64,000 bases of DNA from positions 124,001 to 188,000 of the forward strand of contig NZ_UAUL01000009.1 of assembly GCF_900456775.1 (NCBI RefSeq). The letters are read 5' to 3'. The notes under the pieces were generated by a model. It was given only the letters and a program-made list of their open reading frames with translations. It was not told the origin of the DNA and searched no databases. Made by a program: the position numbers and the translations under genes. Origin of the DNA: Sarcina ventriculi. Its GTDB lineage: Bacteria > Bacillota > Clostridia > Clostridiales > Clostridiaceae. Of this stretch, positions 38,709-49,017 are shown piece after piece; position 1 is the first letter of the stretch, and each line of letters begins with the position of its first letter.

Positions 38709-39860
38709 GTGGCGAAGAAAGATTATTATGAGGTATTAGGCCTTAAAAAGGGTGCCTCAGATGATGAGATAAAAAGAGCTTTTAGAAAGTTAGCATTAAA
38801 ATATCATCCAGATAGAAATCCAGATAATAAAGAGGCAGAAGAAAAATTCAAAGAGTTAAATGAAGCTTACCAAGTTTTAAGTGACCCAGAGAAAAAATCT
38901 AGATACGATCAATTTGGTCATGCTGGAGTAGATGGTCAAGGCTTTGGTGGTCAAGGCGGATTTGATGGTGGATTTGACTTCTCAGAAATGGGTGGCTTTG
39001 GAGATATATTTGAAAGTTTCTTTGGAGGTGGATTTGGAGGCGGTTCATCTGCTAGAAGAAGAAATGCTCCTCAAAGAGGTTCAGATTTAGAGTATAGTTT
39101 AACTATATCTTTTGAAGAAGCTATGAGTGGTGTTGAAAAAGAGATTTCAATATCAAGAAATGAAAAATGTACAACTTGCAATGGAACAGGAGCAAAACCT
39201 GGAACATCTCCAAAAACATGTTCAAAATGTGGTGGATCAGGTCAAATAAGAGTTCAAAGACAAACTCCTTTAGGAAACTTTGTATCTAATACTACTTGTG
39301 ATGCGTGTGGAGGAAAAGGTCAAATAATAGAAGAAGCATGTCCAGATTGTAAAGGAAAAGGTAGAATTAGAAAACACAGAAAAATAACTGTTAAAATACC
39401 AGCAGGAGTTGATACAGGAAATGTATTACCTTTAAGAGGTCAAGGAGAAGATGGTGTAAATGGAGGACCAGCTGGGGATTTATATATAAGAATAAATGTT
39501 CAACAATCTAAAGTATTTAAGAGAAATGGTGCAGATATATACTATGACTATAAAATATCAATAGGTAAAGCTACTTTAGGAGAAGAAATAATAGTTCCAA
39601 CTATTGATGGAAATGTTAAGTATAAAGTTCCAGCAGGTACACAACCAGGTACAAGATTTAGATTGAAGGGAAAAGGTGTTCCAAGAGTTAATTCTCAAGG
39701 CAGAGGAGACCAATATGTAAATATAATTGTTGAAGTTCCTAAAAATTTAAATAAGGAACAAGAAGCAGCCTTAAAAGCATTTATGGCAACAATGGGAGAA
39801 GTTGAATCAGGACACCATGAAGAAAAGAGTGGTTTAAAATCATTTTTTAAGAAAAAATAA
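38709..39860 (+). CDS. dnaJ: Chaperone protein DnaJ
   Basis: Hsp40 co-chaperone of 383 residues that stimulates DnaK ATPase. The J domain carries HPD at 33-35, followed by a Gly/Phe-rich region (about residues 70-115), four CxxCxGxG zinc motifs and the C-terminal substrate domains. The start is GTG with AGGTGG upstream. It is followed by a strong terminator, so the heat-shock unit ends here. Confidence 0.97.
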   Translation: MAKKDYYEVLGLKKGASDDEIKRAFRKLALKYHPDRNPDNKEAEEKFKELNEAYQVLSDPEKKSRYDQFGHAGVDGQGFGGQGGFDGGFDFSEMGGFGDIFESFFGGGFGGGSSARRRNAPQRGSDLEYSLTISFEEAMSGVEKEISISRNEKCTTCNGTGAKPGTSPKTCSKCGGSGQIRVQRQTPLGNFVSNTTCDACGGKGQIIEEACPDCKGKGRIRKHRKITVKIPAGVDTGNVLPLRGQGEDGVNGGPAGDLYIRINVQQSKVFKRNGADIYYDYKISIGKATLGEEIIVPTIDGNVKYKVPAGTQPGTRFRLKGKGVPRVNSQGRGDQYVNIIVEVPKNLNKEQEAALKAFMATMGEVESGHHEEKSGLKSFFKKK

Positions 39861-39870
39861 TGAATTTTAA

Positions 39871-39905
39871 AAATTAAGGACTTTATTTAAAGTCCTTAAT
39901 TTTTT
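39871..39905 (+). terminator. Intrinsic terminator after dnaJ
   Basis: A 14-bp stem, AAATTAAGGACTTT with its complement and a 4-base loop, is followed by a T-run. Confidence 0.9.
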
Positions 39906-40029
39906 ATATTTAACTCTCAATTAGTTTTATGCTTATAAATTTAAAAAAGGACAATAATGTAGACAGATATAATTATGAAGTGTAAAATATATTATTAGTC
40001 AAAATAGAAATTAGGAAGGATGATAAATA

Positions 40030-40971
40030 ATGGAAGGAACTTGGATTGAGGTTAATGTAATAACTAAAAGTGAAGCGTTAGAACCTATATCAGGAATATT
40101 TTATAGTTTAGATTGCAAAGGCGTAGCGATAGAAGATCCAAATGACATATTAACTAGAGAACAAGGCCCATTAACTTGGGATTTTGCAGATATAAATATA
40201 TTAGAACATAAAGGAAAAGTTGCTTGTGTAAAAGGATATTTTGCGGAAGAGGACAATATCGAGGAAGTATTAGAATATATAAAAGAAAAAGTGCAAGAAC
40301 TTAAAGATTCTGGTTTAGATGTTGGAGAAGGAATGGTTACTTCTAAAAAGATGTTTGAGGAAGATTGGGCAAACAATTGGAAAAAATATTATAAACCAAT
40401 ACATATAGGTGAACATATAGTTATAAAACCTATATGGGAAGATTATACAGCAAAAGATGGAGAGATGATTGTAGAGCTTGACCCAGGAATGGCTTTTGGA
40501 ACAGGGGATCATGAAACTACAAGTATGTGTATTAAAGCTTTAGATAAGTATATAGAGAAAGATACAACTGTTTTTGATATAGGAACTGGTTCTGGAATAC
40601 TTGCAATAGTTGCTTCAAAACTTGGTGCTAAAAAAGTAGTTGGAGTTGATTTAGATCCAGTTGCAGTAGACTCTGCTAAAGAAAATATAAGCTTTAACAA
40701 TTTAGATAATATAGAAGTTTTATATGGAAATTTAGTTGAAGTTGTAGAAGGAAAAGCAGATATTGTTGTTGCAAATATAATAGCTGAAATAATTTGTGTA
40801 TTAATAAATGATGCTAAAAAGGTATTAAATAAGGGTGGAGTATTCATAACATCAGGAATAATTCATGATAGACGTCAAATGGTTATTGATGCTTTAGAGA
40901 AAGAAGATTTTGAAATAATAGAAGTTAATAAAGATGGGGAATGGAATTGTATTGTTGCAAGATTAAAATAA
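40030..40971 (+). CDS. prmA: Ribosomal protein L11 methyltransferase
   Basis: PrmA trimethylates ribosomal protein L11 using S-adenosylmethionine. The 313-residue protein has an N-terminal substrate-binding domain and a Rossmann methyltransferase domain with DIGTGSGILAI and the downstream NPPY-type motif here read as ANIIAE. AGGAAGGATG precedes the ATG. It starts a group prmA-rsmE-mtaB of RNA and ribosome modification genes. Confidence 0.93.
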   Translation: MEGTWIEVNVITKSEALEPISGIFYSLDCKGVAIEDPNDILTREQGPLTWDFADINILEHKGKVACVKGYFAEEDNIEEVLEYIKEKVQELKDSGLDVGEGMVTSKKMFEEDWANNWKKYYKPIHIGEHIVIKPIWEDYTAKDGEMIVELDPGMAFGTGDHETTSMCIKALDKYIEKDTTVFDIGTGSGILAIVASKLGAKKVVGVDLDPVAVDSAKENISFNNLDNIEVLYGNLVEVVEGKADIVVANIIAEIICVLINDAKKVLNKGGVFITSGIIHDRRQMVIDALEKEDFEIIEVNKDGEWNCIVARLK

Positions 40972-40994
40972 TTTATTTTTAAAGGGGATTTTAA

Positions 40995-41744
40995 ATGCAT
41001 AAATTTTTTACGCCTATTGAGCTTTTTACTGATACTCACGCAACTATAATAGGGGAAGATGTAAGGCATATATATAAAGTCTTAAGAGTTACTCAAGGAG
41101 AGAAAGTAGTTATAAATAACCTAAATGGTGAAGAATTTTTAGGTGAAGTAGAGAATGTAAATAAGCAAGAGGTTTTAATAAAAATATTAAAAAAATTAGA
41201 TATAAACAATGAAAGCAAATTAAATATAACGTTGTTTCAAGGAATTCCAAAGGCTTCAAAAATGGATTTAATAGTTCAAAAATGTGTGGAACTTGGAGTA
41301 TCACAAGTGATTCCAACAATAACTAATAGGGTTGATATAAAAATTAAAGGTGATTTTAAAAAGTTAGATAGATTAAATAAAATTGCTTTAGAGGCTTCTA
41401 AACAAAGTAAAAGAACTATAATTCCAACGGTTGAAAATGTCATGGAGTTTGAAGATGCAATAAAATCTATGGAAAACTTAGATTTAGTAGTTGTACCTTA
41501 TGAGAATGCTACTGGATTTGGAATTAAATCAATGGTAAAAACTTTAGATTTATCTAATGTTAAAAACATAGGCATAATGGTAGGGCCAGAGGGTGGATTT
41601 GAGGAAGAAGAGATAGAGATACTAAAATCAAAAGGAGCAAATATTGTAACCTTAGGACCTAGAATACTTAGAACAGAAACTGCTGGGTTTACATGTATAG
41701 CTATATTACAATATGAGCTTGGAGATGTAGGAGGAAATATTTAA
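40995..41744 (+). CDS. rsmE: 16S rRNA (uracil1498-N3)-methyltransferase
   Basis: RsmE methylates U1498 in the decoding region of 16S rRNA. This 249-residue SPOUT-fold protein has an N-terminal PUA-like domain and the C-terminal knot with VGPEGGF and LGPRILRTETA. It lies 23 bases after prmA, and its stop codon shares a base with the mtaB start (TAATG), which implies coupled translation. Confidence 0.94.
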   Translation: MHKFFTPIELFTDTHATIIGEDVRHIYKVLRVTQGEKVVINNLNGEEFLGEVENVNKQEVLIKILKKLDINNESKLNITLFQGIPKASKMDLIVQKCVELGVSQVIPTITNRVDIKIKGDFKKLDRLNKIALEASKQSKRTIIPTVENVMEFEDAIKSMENLDLVVVPYENATGFGIKSMVKTLDLSNVKNIGIMVGPEGGFEEEEIEILKSKGANIVTLGPRILRTETAGFTCIAILQYELGDVGGNI

Positions 41745-43048
41745 TGAAAGTTGCATTTTCAACATTAGGATGCAGAGTTAATACTTATGAGTCAGAAGCT
41801 ATGGCAGAAAAGTTTGTTAGAGAAGGTTATGAAATTGTAGACTTTAGTGAAAAGGCAGATGTTTATGTAATAAATACGTGCAGTGTTACTAATATGGGGG
41901 ATAAAAAATCAAGACAAATAATAGGAAAAGCTAGAAGATTAAATGAAGAGGCTATAATTGCAGCTGTTGGATGCTATTCGCAAATAGCACCAGATGAAGT
42001 AAGTGCTATAGAAGGTGTTGATGTAGTTTTAGGAACAAGAAACAAGGGTGATATAGTATATTATGTAAATAAAGCAAGGGATGAGCAAAAGCAGCAAATA
42101 CAAGTTGCAGAAGTTTTGAAAAATAAAGAATTTGAAGATTTAAGCATAGCTGATTATCAAGATAAAACTAGAGCTTTTTTAAAGATTCAAGATGGATGTA
42201 ATAGATTTTGTGCATATTGTTTAATACCATACACAAGAGGTGCAGTTTGTTCTAAAGATTTTAATAAGGTAATGCAAGAAATTAAAGATTTAGCAAGTCA
42301 TGGATTTAAAGAGATTATATTATCAGGCATTCATACAGCATCCTATGGTGTTGATTTAGAAGAAAAAGTATCAGTCGTTGATATTTTAGAAGCCATAGAA
42401 AATATAGATGGGATAGAGAGGGTTAGAATAGGCTCAATAGATCCAACATTTTTTACAGAAGATGTGGTTAAAAGAATAGTGTGTCTTAAAAAGCTATGCC
42501 CACAATTTCATTTATCACTTCAAAGTGGATGTGATGCTACTTTAAAGAGAATGAATAGAAGGTATTCTTCAAAAAAGTATGAAGAAATAGTAAATCTTTT
42601 AAGAGATAAAATAAAAGATGTATCAATAACAACAGATGTAATTGTAGGATTTCCAGGAGAAACAGATGAAGAATTTAATGAAACATATGAATTCTTAAAA
42701 AGAATAAAGCTTACAAAGACACATATATTCAAATATAGTCAAAGAACTGGTACAAAAGCATATTCTATGGAAAATCAGGTAGATGGAACTGCTAAAGATA
42801 AGAGAAGTAAAATTTTAATAGAACTTAACAAAGTAAATGAAGAAAATTTCATAAAATCTTACATAGGAAAAGCTTTAGATGTTTTATTTGAAGAAAAATA
42901 TTCTAAAGAAGAAAATTATTATGTGGGATATACTAAAAATTATATAAGAGTTATAGCTAAGGCAGATTGTGATATTTCAAGTAAAATATTAAATGTTAAA
43001 ATAGAGAATGCACAAGGAGAAATAGCAAAAGGAACTTTAGAAATTTAA
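41744..43048 (+). CDS. mtaB: tRNA t6A37 methylthiotransferase MtaB
   Basis: MtaB turns t6A at position 37 of tRNA-Lys into ms2t6A. The 434-residue radical-SAM protein starts MKVAFSTLGCRVNTYESEAM, where C10 is the first ligand of the auxiliary cluster, and has the radical-SAM motif C152-x3-C156-x2-C159 in GCNRFCAYC. A C-terminal TRAM-like domain follows. It is translationally coupled to rsmE. Confidence 0.93.
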   Translation: MKVAFSTLGCRVNTYESEAMAEKFVREGYEIVDFSEKADVYVINTCSVTNMGDKKSRQIIGKARRLNEEAIIAAVGCYSQIAPDEVSAIEGVDVVLGTRNKGDIVYYVNKARDEQKQQIQVAEVLKNKEFEDLSIADYQDKTRAFLKIQDGCNRFCAYCLIPYTRGAVCSKDFNKVMQEIKDLASHGFKEIILSGIHTASYGVDLEEKVSVVDILEAIENIDGIERVRIGSIDPTFFTEDVVKRIVCLKKLCPQFHLSLQSGCDATLKRMNRRYSSKKYEEIVNLLRDKIKDVSITTDVIVGFPGETDEEFNETYEFLKRIKLTKTHIFKYSQRTGTKAYSMENQVDGTAKDKRSKILIELNKVNEENFIKSYIGKALDVLFEEKYSKEENYYVGYTKNYIRVIAKADCDISSKILNVKIENAQGEIAKGTLEI

Positions 43049-43147
43049 TAAATTTTATTTTGTATTAGTAATTTTTATTGAGTGAGTTATAATAAATATG
43101 TAAATATTAATATATTTAATAAATAAACTAGAGTAGGAGGTGGGAAA

Positions 43148-43492
43148 ATGAGTGATTGTATTTTTTGTAAAATAATAAAAGGCGAAATACCAAGTAAAAA
43201 AGTATATGAAGATGATAAAGTGTTAGCTTTTAATGATATAAGCCCAGAAGCTCCTGTGCATTTTCTAATAATTCCTAAGGAACATATAGAAAGTGTAAAT
43301 GATATTTCAGAGAAAAATAGCGAAATAGTTGCACATATTTTTAGAATTATTAATAAGATAGTAAAGGAACTAGGGATAGATGAAACAGGCTATAGAATAG
43401 TTAATAACTGTGGAAAAGATGGAGGGCAAACAGTAAATCATATGCATTTTCATGTTTTAGGTGGTAGAGATTTAAAGTGGCCTCCAGGCTAA
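43148..43492 (+). CDS. HIT family protein
   Basis: A 114-residue histidine-triad nucleotide-binding protein of the HinT type, which hydrolyses AMP-phosphoramidates. The triad is HMHFHVLGG near the C-terminus, and the N-terminus CIFCKIIKGEIPSKKVYED is typical. AGGAGGTGGG precedes the ATG. The position between mtaB and rpsU is common in clostridia. Confidence 0.92.
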   Translation: MSDCIFCKIIKGEIPSKKVYEDDKVLAFNDISPEAPVHFLIIPKEHIESVNDISEKNSEIVAHIFRIINKIVKELGIDETGYRIVNNCGKDGGQTVNHMHFHVLGGRDLKWPPG

Positions 43493-43542
43493 ATAATAAG
43501 CTAAATTTAACTATAAAATTTAAACAATATAAGTTAAAGTTG

Positions 43543-43572
43543 TTGACATGTTTAAAAAGAATATTGTATAAT
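43543..43572 (+). promoter_or_regulatory. rpsU promoter
   Basis: TTGACA (43543-43548) and TATAAT (43567-43572) are both perfect, separated by 18 bases. The leader to rpsU is about 65 bases. Confidence 0.85.
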
Positions 43573-43645
43573 ATAGCGTGTGTTATTTAGACCCACAGCT
43601 GTGAATTAAAATAATAATTTACGCTAGCGGAGGGAGGGATAAAGA

Positions 43646-43822
43646 ATGTCAGAAATCAGAGTAAGAGAAAATGAATCATTAGAACAAGCATTAAGAAGAT
43701 TTAAAAGACAATGCGCAAGAGCTGGAGTTCTTTCTGAAGTAAGAAAAAGAGAACACTATGAAAAGCCAAGCGTTAAGAGAAAGAAAAAATCAGAAGCTGC
43801 TAGAAAGAGAAAGTTCAAATAA
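43646..43822 (+). CDS. rpsU: 30S ribosomal protein S21
   Basis: A 58-residue very basic protein beginning [20 protein letters not shown] and ending in [12 protein letters not shown], diagnostic of S21. It joins the 30S subunit late, near the anti-Shine-Dalgarno region. GGAGGGAGGG lies just upstream of the ATG. In Bacillus it is followed by yqeY, which is missing here. Confidence 0.97.
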   Translation: MSEIRVRENESLEQALRRFKRQCARAGVLSEVRKREHYEKPSVKRKKKSEAARKRKFK

Positions 43823-44193
43823 TATATAAATAGATAAGTTTAAAACTTATTTAAGGTATAATAAGCTTAATGATAATATTAGGTAAGATTAGTTATATAA
43901 TTATTACTACCTTCCTCAGCAGTTAAGTGAAAAAATAATAAACTAAACAATATATACGGCTGATGCATGGGCATATAACATCATTAATAAGACATTAATA
44001 GATTATTTTAAATGCTTTTAAAACATATAAAATAACCTAAATCAGTCAAAATATTAAATAAACTTTTAAATAAGCAAGAGTTCACAATTATTTGTGAACT
44101 CTTTTAATTTTCATAAAATACCTTCTAAAAGTATATTTATAGTAAATTTTTCATAGAAATTATTATTAAATTATTTTTATGGGGTGTTTATTT
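43823..44193 (+). other. Gene-free stretch after rpsU where yqeY is usually found
   Basis: About 370 AT-rich bases hold no open frame of note and no sign of a decayed yqeY that I can read. An imperfect ATAAGT/ACTTAT hairpin follows rpsU at about 43832-43850, and TCAGC (43916) and GCTGA (43958) could pair over a distance. A strong terminator at 44076-44105 ends whatever is transcribed. A long rpsU 3' end or a small RNA are both possible. Confidence 0.4.
44076..44105 (+). terminator. Intrinsic terminator upstream of yqfC
   Basis: AAGAGTTCACAA pairs over 12 bp with its complement (44092-44103) around a 4-base loop, and T follows. It lies about 250 bases beyond rpsU. Confidence 0.85.
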
Positions 44194-44466
44194 ATGGATA
44201 ATAAAATAAAAAGTATAATAACTAAAGAATTAGATTTGCCAATTGAAGTTATAGATAATCTTCCTAAAATAAATATAATAGGGGATAATGAAATAACAAT
44301 AGAAAATCATAAAGGAATATTAAGTTTTGATAGAGATAACACAAAAATAAAAACCGTAATAGGAATTTTAGATATACAAGGGGAAGAAATAGAAATAGTA
44401 TTTATAGGGGGTAGTACTATAACTATTTCAGGAAAATTTAAATCCCTAGGGTATGGGGTGGAATAA
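44194..44466 (+). CDS. yqfC: Sporulation protein YqfC
   Basis: A 90-residue YabP/YqfC-type protein; family members are made in the mother cell and needed for late spore development. It is beta-rich with IIGDNEITIENHKGILSF near the middle. I choose ATG 44194 because GGGGTG lies 7 bases upstream; the ATG at 44179 is part of that site. Its stop and the yqfD start are separated by one base. Confidence 0.88.
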   Translation: MDNKIKSIITKELDLPIEVIDNLPKINIIGDNEITIENHKGILSFDRDNTKIKTVIGILDIQGEEIEIVFIGGSTITISGKFKSLGYGVE

Positions 44467-44467
44467 A

Positions 44468-45595
44468 ATGAATTCTAAATTCTTTAAAAACGGTATTATA
44501 AAAATAGAAGTTAAATTATTTAATAGTGAACAATTTTTAAATATTCTTTGGAATAGTGGTATTAGGATACATAATATAAAAAAGATAGATAAATCCACAA
44601 TAATTATGGAGATAAACTATGAAGATTATAATGCGGTAAAAGAAGTAGTAAAAAAAATTCAAGGAAAGGTTTCTATAATTTCTTCAAAGGGAGGTATATT
44701 CTTTTTAGGGAGAGTAAAAAGAAAAGTTGGAATTGTCATAGGTTTTTTTTCTTTTATAATTTTTTTGTATGTTTTATCTAATTTTATATGGAGTATAGAT
44801 ATTCAAACTAAAATGTATATATCACCATACGAGATAAGAGCTCAATTAAAAGAACTTGGAGTTTTAGAAGGGGTAAGTAAATCTTCAATAGATGTTTATG
44901 AACTAGAAGAAAAGCTTCAAAATTTAAACAGCGATATAATGTGGTCTAATATAAGAGTGGAAGGTTCTACATTAAAAGTTACAATAGAAGAAAAGATAAC
45001 TCCACCATTAGAAGTTGAAAAAGATAATGATTTAGGTGTTGTAGCAAAAATGGACGGAGAAGTAAAGAGAATATATACAACATCTGGAACAGCAGCTGTA
45101 AAAGCTGGAGATGTTGTAAAGGCTGGGGATATTCTTGTTTATCCATATGAAGGAACAGGAGAATATCAATATGATGTAGCTGCGAGGGGAAGTGTTTTAG
45201 CTAATACTTTTTATGAAAAAGTTATAGAACTTCAGATAAGTGGAGAAAAAATATATAGAACAGGTAATATGGATTCAGAAATATATATAAAGATTGCAGA
45301 TAAAAAAATTTATCTTAAAAAGTCTACAAAAAACTTTAATAATTATGATAAAATAGAGGAAGATGGTAAATATATTCACAAGAATATTTATTATGAAAAG
45401 AAATCATCTAGTATAGAAGAAACGGAAGAAGAAATAGTAAATGAAGCTGTGGAGCGTTTATATAATAGTACTAAAAAAGAGATTACGAGAAAGGCTCAAA
45501 TTGTGGATAAAATTATATCAAAAGAAAGCATTGAAAATGGTAAAATTTTATTAAAAGTTCTTTTTGTGGTAGAACAAGATATTGCATCAAACTAA
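44468..45595 (+). CDS. yqfD: Sporulation protein YqfD
   Basis: A 375-residue protein with one membrane segment (about residues 83-105) and a large soluble domain; in Bacillus it belongs to the SigE regulon and is needed for spore formation. Start ATG 44468 has GGGGTGG, located inside the end of yqfC, so the pair is coupled. In most Firmicutes phoH follows; here pgpH follows after 34 bases. Confidence 0.88.
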   Translation: MNSKFFKNGIIKIEVKLFNSEQFLNILWNSGIRIHNIKKIDKSTIIMEINYEDYNAVKEVVKKIQGKVSIISSKGGIFFLGRVKRKVGIVIGFFSFIIFLYVLSNFIWSIDIQTKMYISPYEIRAQLKELGVLEGVSKSSIDVYELEEKLQNLNSDIMWSNIRVEGSTLKVTIEEKITPPLEVEKDNDLGVVAKMDGEVKRIYTTSGTAAVKAGDVVKAGDILVYPYEGTGEYQYDVAARGSVLANTFYEKVIELQISGEKIYRTGNMDSEIYIKIADKKIYLKKSTKNFNNYDKIEEDGKYIHKNIYYEKKSSSIEETEEEIVNEAVERLYNSTKKEITRKAQIVDKIISKESIENGKILLKVLFVVEQDIASN

Positions 45596-45629
45596 TTATT
45601 CTTAGATAAACTAAAAGAGGAGAAGAGAG

Positions 45630-47717
45630 TTGATTATTAAAAAGAGTGGGAGAATATTGAATTTTCTTGGCGATTACAAAAGAATAGTTGTGTTTATAAT
45701 TACTTTTATGATTATATTTGCCACACTAGCTACATCAGTAGTTACTAAAAAATATGATTTGCGAGTTGGAGAAATAGCAACTACAGATATAAAAGCTTCG
45801 AGGGAAGTAGTAAACACTGTTGAAACTGAAGCGAAAAAGATTGAAGCGATAGAAAAGGTTGGAAAACAATATTCGCTTCAAACTGATATACAAAAAAATA
45901 GTCAGATAACACTAGAAGAGTTTTTTCTGAATTTGAAAGAGGCCATAACAACAAAAGATACAGAAAGTTCAAATGGAAATACGACATCTAAATTACAACT
46001 TGAGATATTAAATGAAGATAATCCTTTTGATTTAACAACTAGTGAAGAGATGTATTTGTTAACTCTAAATGAGGAACAGATAAATAAAATGTATGATGTT
46101 TTATTAAATGCAATAAATGATGCATATAATATATCAATAAATGAGGATAGTACAGAAACGTTAAATAAGGCAATACAAATAGCACAAGATGTAGTTTATA
46201 ATAATTATAATGATGAACATATAATATCAATTTCAGATAAGATTATAAATGTTTTAGTTAAACCAAACTTATTTTATGATAATGAAAAAACAGAAGAGGC
46301 ACAGCAAGAAGCAGCAAAAAATGTTACTCCTGTTGTTTATAAAAAAAATCAAACAATAGTTGAGGAAGGGAAACCAATAACGGAAGCTCAAATTCAAGCA
46401 TTAGATGAGCTCGGACTTTTAAATAATTCTAAGTTTAATATATCGTTGTATTTAGCTTTAGCTATCATGGTTATAATTGTTATGTATATACAAAATAGAT
46501 ATTTAAAAAAATACTATAAAGATATATATAATAATTCTTCAAAGCTTATTATGATAAACATAATAACTATAATGACCATAGTTTTTGCAAGAGTATTTAG
46601 CATAGCTTCACCGTATTTAATTCCATTAGCATGTACGCCAATACTTCTTACACTTTTATTAAATTATAGAATATCTTTAGTTGTAAGTATAACTAATATA
46701 ATTTTAATGGCAGTAGCTGTAAGCTTTAATACAGAAATAATTATTTTAGCTATTGTATCGGTTATAGTAGGTGCTACATTCTTAAAAAAAATGCAACAAA
46801 GAAATGATATAGTATATTCATGTATTTATATAGCTATTTTAAACGGAGTAATGACACTTAGTATATCAGCTTTAGTAACTAGTAACTTAAAAGAGATTTT
46901 ATTAGATACAGCTTTTATACTTGTAGGATCGCTTCTATCGGGGATTTTATCTACAGGGTTGTTACCATTTTTTGAATCTATGTTTGATATTGTTACAAAT
47001 GTTAAACTATTAGAACTTTCAAATCCTAATAATCCGTTACTTAAAAAGCTTTTAATGGAAGCTCCAGGAACTTATCATCACAGCGTTATAGTTGCTAATT
47101 TAGCAGAAGTTGCAACAGAAGCTGTTGGCGGAAATGCTCTTTTAGCTAGAATAGGAGCTTATTATCATGATATAGGGAAAACAAAAAAACCTTACTTTTT
47201 TAAGGAAAATCAATTAGGAAAAGAAAATCCTCATGATGATATAACTCCAGAACTTAGTAAACTTTTAATAATATCTCATGTTAAAGATGGATTAGAGCTT
47301 GCAAGAGAATATAAGCTTCCAAAAGTGATACAAGATTTTATTCCAACTCATCATGGCAAAACTTTAGTTAAATATTTTTATTTAACAGCTAAAAATAATG
47401 CGGAAAATCCAGATGATATAAAGGAAGAGGATTATATGTATCCAGGACCAAAACCAAAAACTAAAGAACAATGCATATTAATGCTTGCAGATTCAGTAGA
47501 AGCTGCTGTAAGATCTATAAATAATCCAACAAAGGAAAAAATAGAAAATATGGTTGATAATATAGTTAAAGATAAATTAAGTTCAGGACAATTAGATGAT
47601 TCTCAGCTTACGATAAGTGATGTGAAAAAAATAAAAAAATGTTTTTTAAAAACCTTAAATGGAATATATCATGAAAGAATAGAATATCCAAAAGATGAAA
47701 GAAAGACGGTGAAATAA
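45630..47717 (+). CDS. pgpH: 7TM-HD family c-di-AMP phosphodiesterase (PgpH/YqfF type)
   Basis: A 695-residue membrane protein that in related bacteria hydrolyses cyclic di-AMP. It has an N-terminal membrane helix (about 18-36), an extracytoplasmic region to about residue 270, a seven-helix membrane block to about residue 450 and a cytoplasmic HD domain with H513-D514 in YYHDIGK, followed by the second His pair in TPTHHGKT. The start is TTG after AGAGGAGAAG. It is followed after five bases by ybeY. Confidence 0.92.
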   Translation: MIIKKSGRILNFLGDYKRIVVFIITFMIIFATLATSVVTKKYDLRVGEIATTDIKASREVVNTVETEAKKIEAIEKVGKQYSLQTDIQKNSQITLEEFFLNLKEAITTKDTESSNGNTTSKLQLEILNEDNPFDLTTSEEMYLLTLNEEQINKMYDVLLNAINDAYNISINEDSTETLNKAIQIAQDVVYNNYNDEHIISISDKIINVLVKPNLFYDNEKTEEAQQEAAKNVTPVVYKKNQTIVEEGKPITEAQIQALDELGLLNNSKFNISLYLALAIMVIIVMYIQNRYLKKYYKDIYNNSSKLIMINIITIMTIVFARVFSIASPYLIPLACTPILLTLLLNYRISLVVSITNIILMAVAVSFNTEIIILAIVSVIVGATFLKKMQQRNDIVYSCIYIAILNGVMTLSISALVTSNLKEILLDTAFILVGSLLSGILSTGLLPFFESMFDIVTNVKLLELSNPNNPLLKKLLMEAPGTYHHSVIVANLAEVATEAVGGNALLARIGAYYHDIGKTKKPYFFKENQLGKENPHDDITPELSKLLIISHVKDGLELAREYKLPKVIQDFIPTHHGKTLVKYFYLTAKNNAENPDDIKEEDYMYPGPKPKTKEQCILMLADSVEAAVRSINNPTKEKIENMVDNIVKDKLSSGQLDDSQLTISDVKKIKKCFLKTLNGIYHERIEYPKDERKTVK

Positions 47718-47722
47718 GTTTA

Positions 47723-48226
47723 ATGATATTTATTGATAATAGGCAAAAGGAGATAGATGTAAGTGATAGTTTTATATCTCATCTTGAAAAAGTCATAGAG
47801 TTTGTTTTAAAAGAAGAGCAAGTAAAAGAAAAGTGCGAAGTATCACTAGTATTTGTTAATAATGATGAGATTAGAAATATAAACAGAGAAACAAGAAATA
47901 TTGATAAAGTTACAGATGTTTTATCATTTCCTATGATAGATTATAAGAAAGGGAAAGTCTATAAAGATTTGTATTTAAATTTTAATTTTGATTCTATGTT
48001 TTTTGATAATGGTAATTTAGTTTTAGGAGATATAGTTATATCTTTAGAAAGAGCGTTAGAACAAAGTATAGAATTCAATCATTCATTTTTTAGAGAAGCA
48101 AGTTATTTAGTAATACATTCTGTTTTACATTTACTAGGTTACGATCATATGGAGGAAATAGAAAAGAGAACTATGAGAAATAGGGAAGAATATATTTTAA
48201 ATAAATTAAATATTCCTAGAGAGTAA
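47723..48226 (+). CDS. ybeY: Endoribonuclease YbeY (rRNA maturation factor)
   Basis: A zinc-dependent single-strand RNase of 167 residues that takes part in 16S rRNA 3'-end maturation and ribosome quality control. The metal motif H-x3-H-x5-H is read as [11 protein letters not shown]. The Shine-Dalgarno is weak, ACGGTGA in the end of pgpH, so translation is probably coupled. Neighbours in the operon include era, its functional partner in 30S assembly. Confidence 0.94.
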   Translation: MIFIDNRQKEIDVSDSFISHLEKVIEFVLKEEQVKEKCEVSLVFVNNDEIRNINRETRNIDKVTDVLSFPMIDYKKGKVYKDLYLNFNFDSMFFDNGNLVLGDIVISLERALEQSIEFNHSFFREASYLVIHSVLHLLGYDHMEEIEKRTMRNREEYILNKLNIPRE

Positions 48227-48243
48227 AAGTAAAGGGAGGGTTT

Positions 48244-48945
48244 ATGGAGGTTAAAAAGCTATTAGATAGTTTCAATTATGCTATAGATGGTATAATACAT
48301 GCTTTAAGGACACAAAGAAATATGAGAATTCATTTTCTAGCAACAATTGTGGTTTTAACAGCTTGTTTTATATTTCATGTTAGCATAATTGAAATAATAG
48401 CACTTAGTATATGTATAGCTATGGTCATTTCAGCAGAACTTTTTAATACTGCAATAGAAAGTGCAATAGATTTAACGGCTAATTATTATCATCCATTGGC
48501 CAAAATAGCTAAAAATACGGCGGCTGGAGCGGTGTTAGTTACTGCTATAAATGCAATTTTAGTTGGGTATTTTATATTTTGGGATAAAATATCCAACATC
48601 ACTTATAGGGTTGTAAGTGATGTTAAAGCGTGGGAGCCATACACTGTATTGATAATGCTTATAATGGTTTGTATATTAACTATTGCGGCAAAGGCATATT
48701 TAGGAGAAGGCACTCCTTTAAAAGGAGGAATGCCATCTGGACATAGTGCAATATCCTTTGCAATAGCTACTGCAATATCTTTGATATCTCAGTATCATAC
48801 AGTTATAATATTAAGTTATATAATGGCTTTTATAACAGCTCAAAGTAGAGTAGATTCAGAGGTTCATAGTATTTTAGAGGTTGTAGTTGGCGGAGTATTT
48901 GGAGTTTTAGTTACTATTTTTATATTTAAAATATTTAGTTTTTAA
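48244..48945 (+). CDS. Undecaprenol/diacylglycerol kinase fused to PAP2 phosphatase domain
   Basis: A 233-residue membrane protein made of two enzymes. Residues 1-115 are a DgkA-type kinase with SAELFNTAIESAID, and such proteins in Gram-positives phosphorylate undecaprenol. Residues 130-233 are a PAP2 lipid phosphatase with PSGHS and SRxxxxxH followed by Glu instead of Asp in the third motif; the first motif lacks the Arg-Pro pair. It thus joins opposite activities on lipid phosphate, though the phosphatase half has divergent motifs. GGGAGGG precedes the ATG. Confidence 0.88.
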   Translation: MEVKKLLDSFNYAIDGIIHALRTQRNMRIHFLATIVVLTACFIFHVSIIEIIALSICIAMVISAELFNTAIESAIDLTANYYHPLAKIAKNTAAGAVLVTAINAILVGYFIFWDKISNITYRVVSDVKAWEPYTVLIMLIMVCILTIAAKAYLGEGTPLKGGMPSGHSAISFAIATAISLISQYHTVIILSYIMAFITAQSRVDSEVHSILEVVVGGVFGVLVTIFIFKIFSF

Positions 48946-49017
48946 AATATATTTGTAAATAATATAAATAGTGATATAATTTAATAATTATACTATGTAA
49001 CTAAAGGGGGAATTGGT

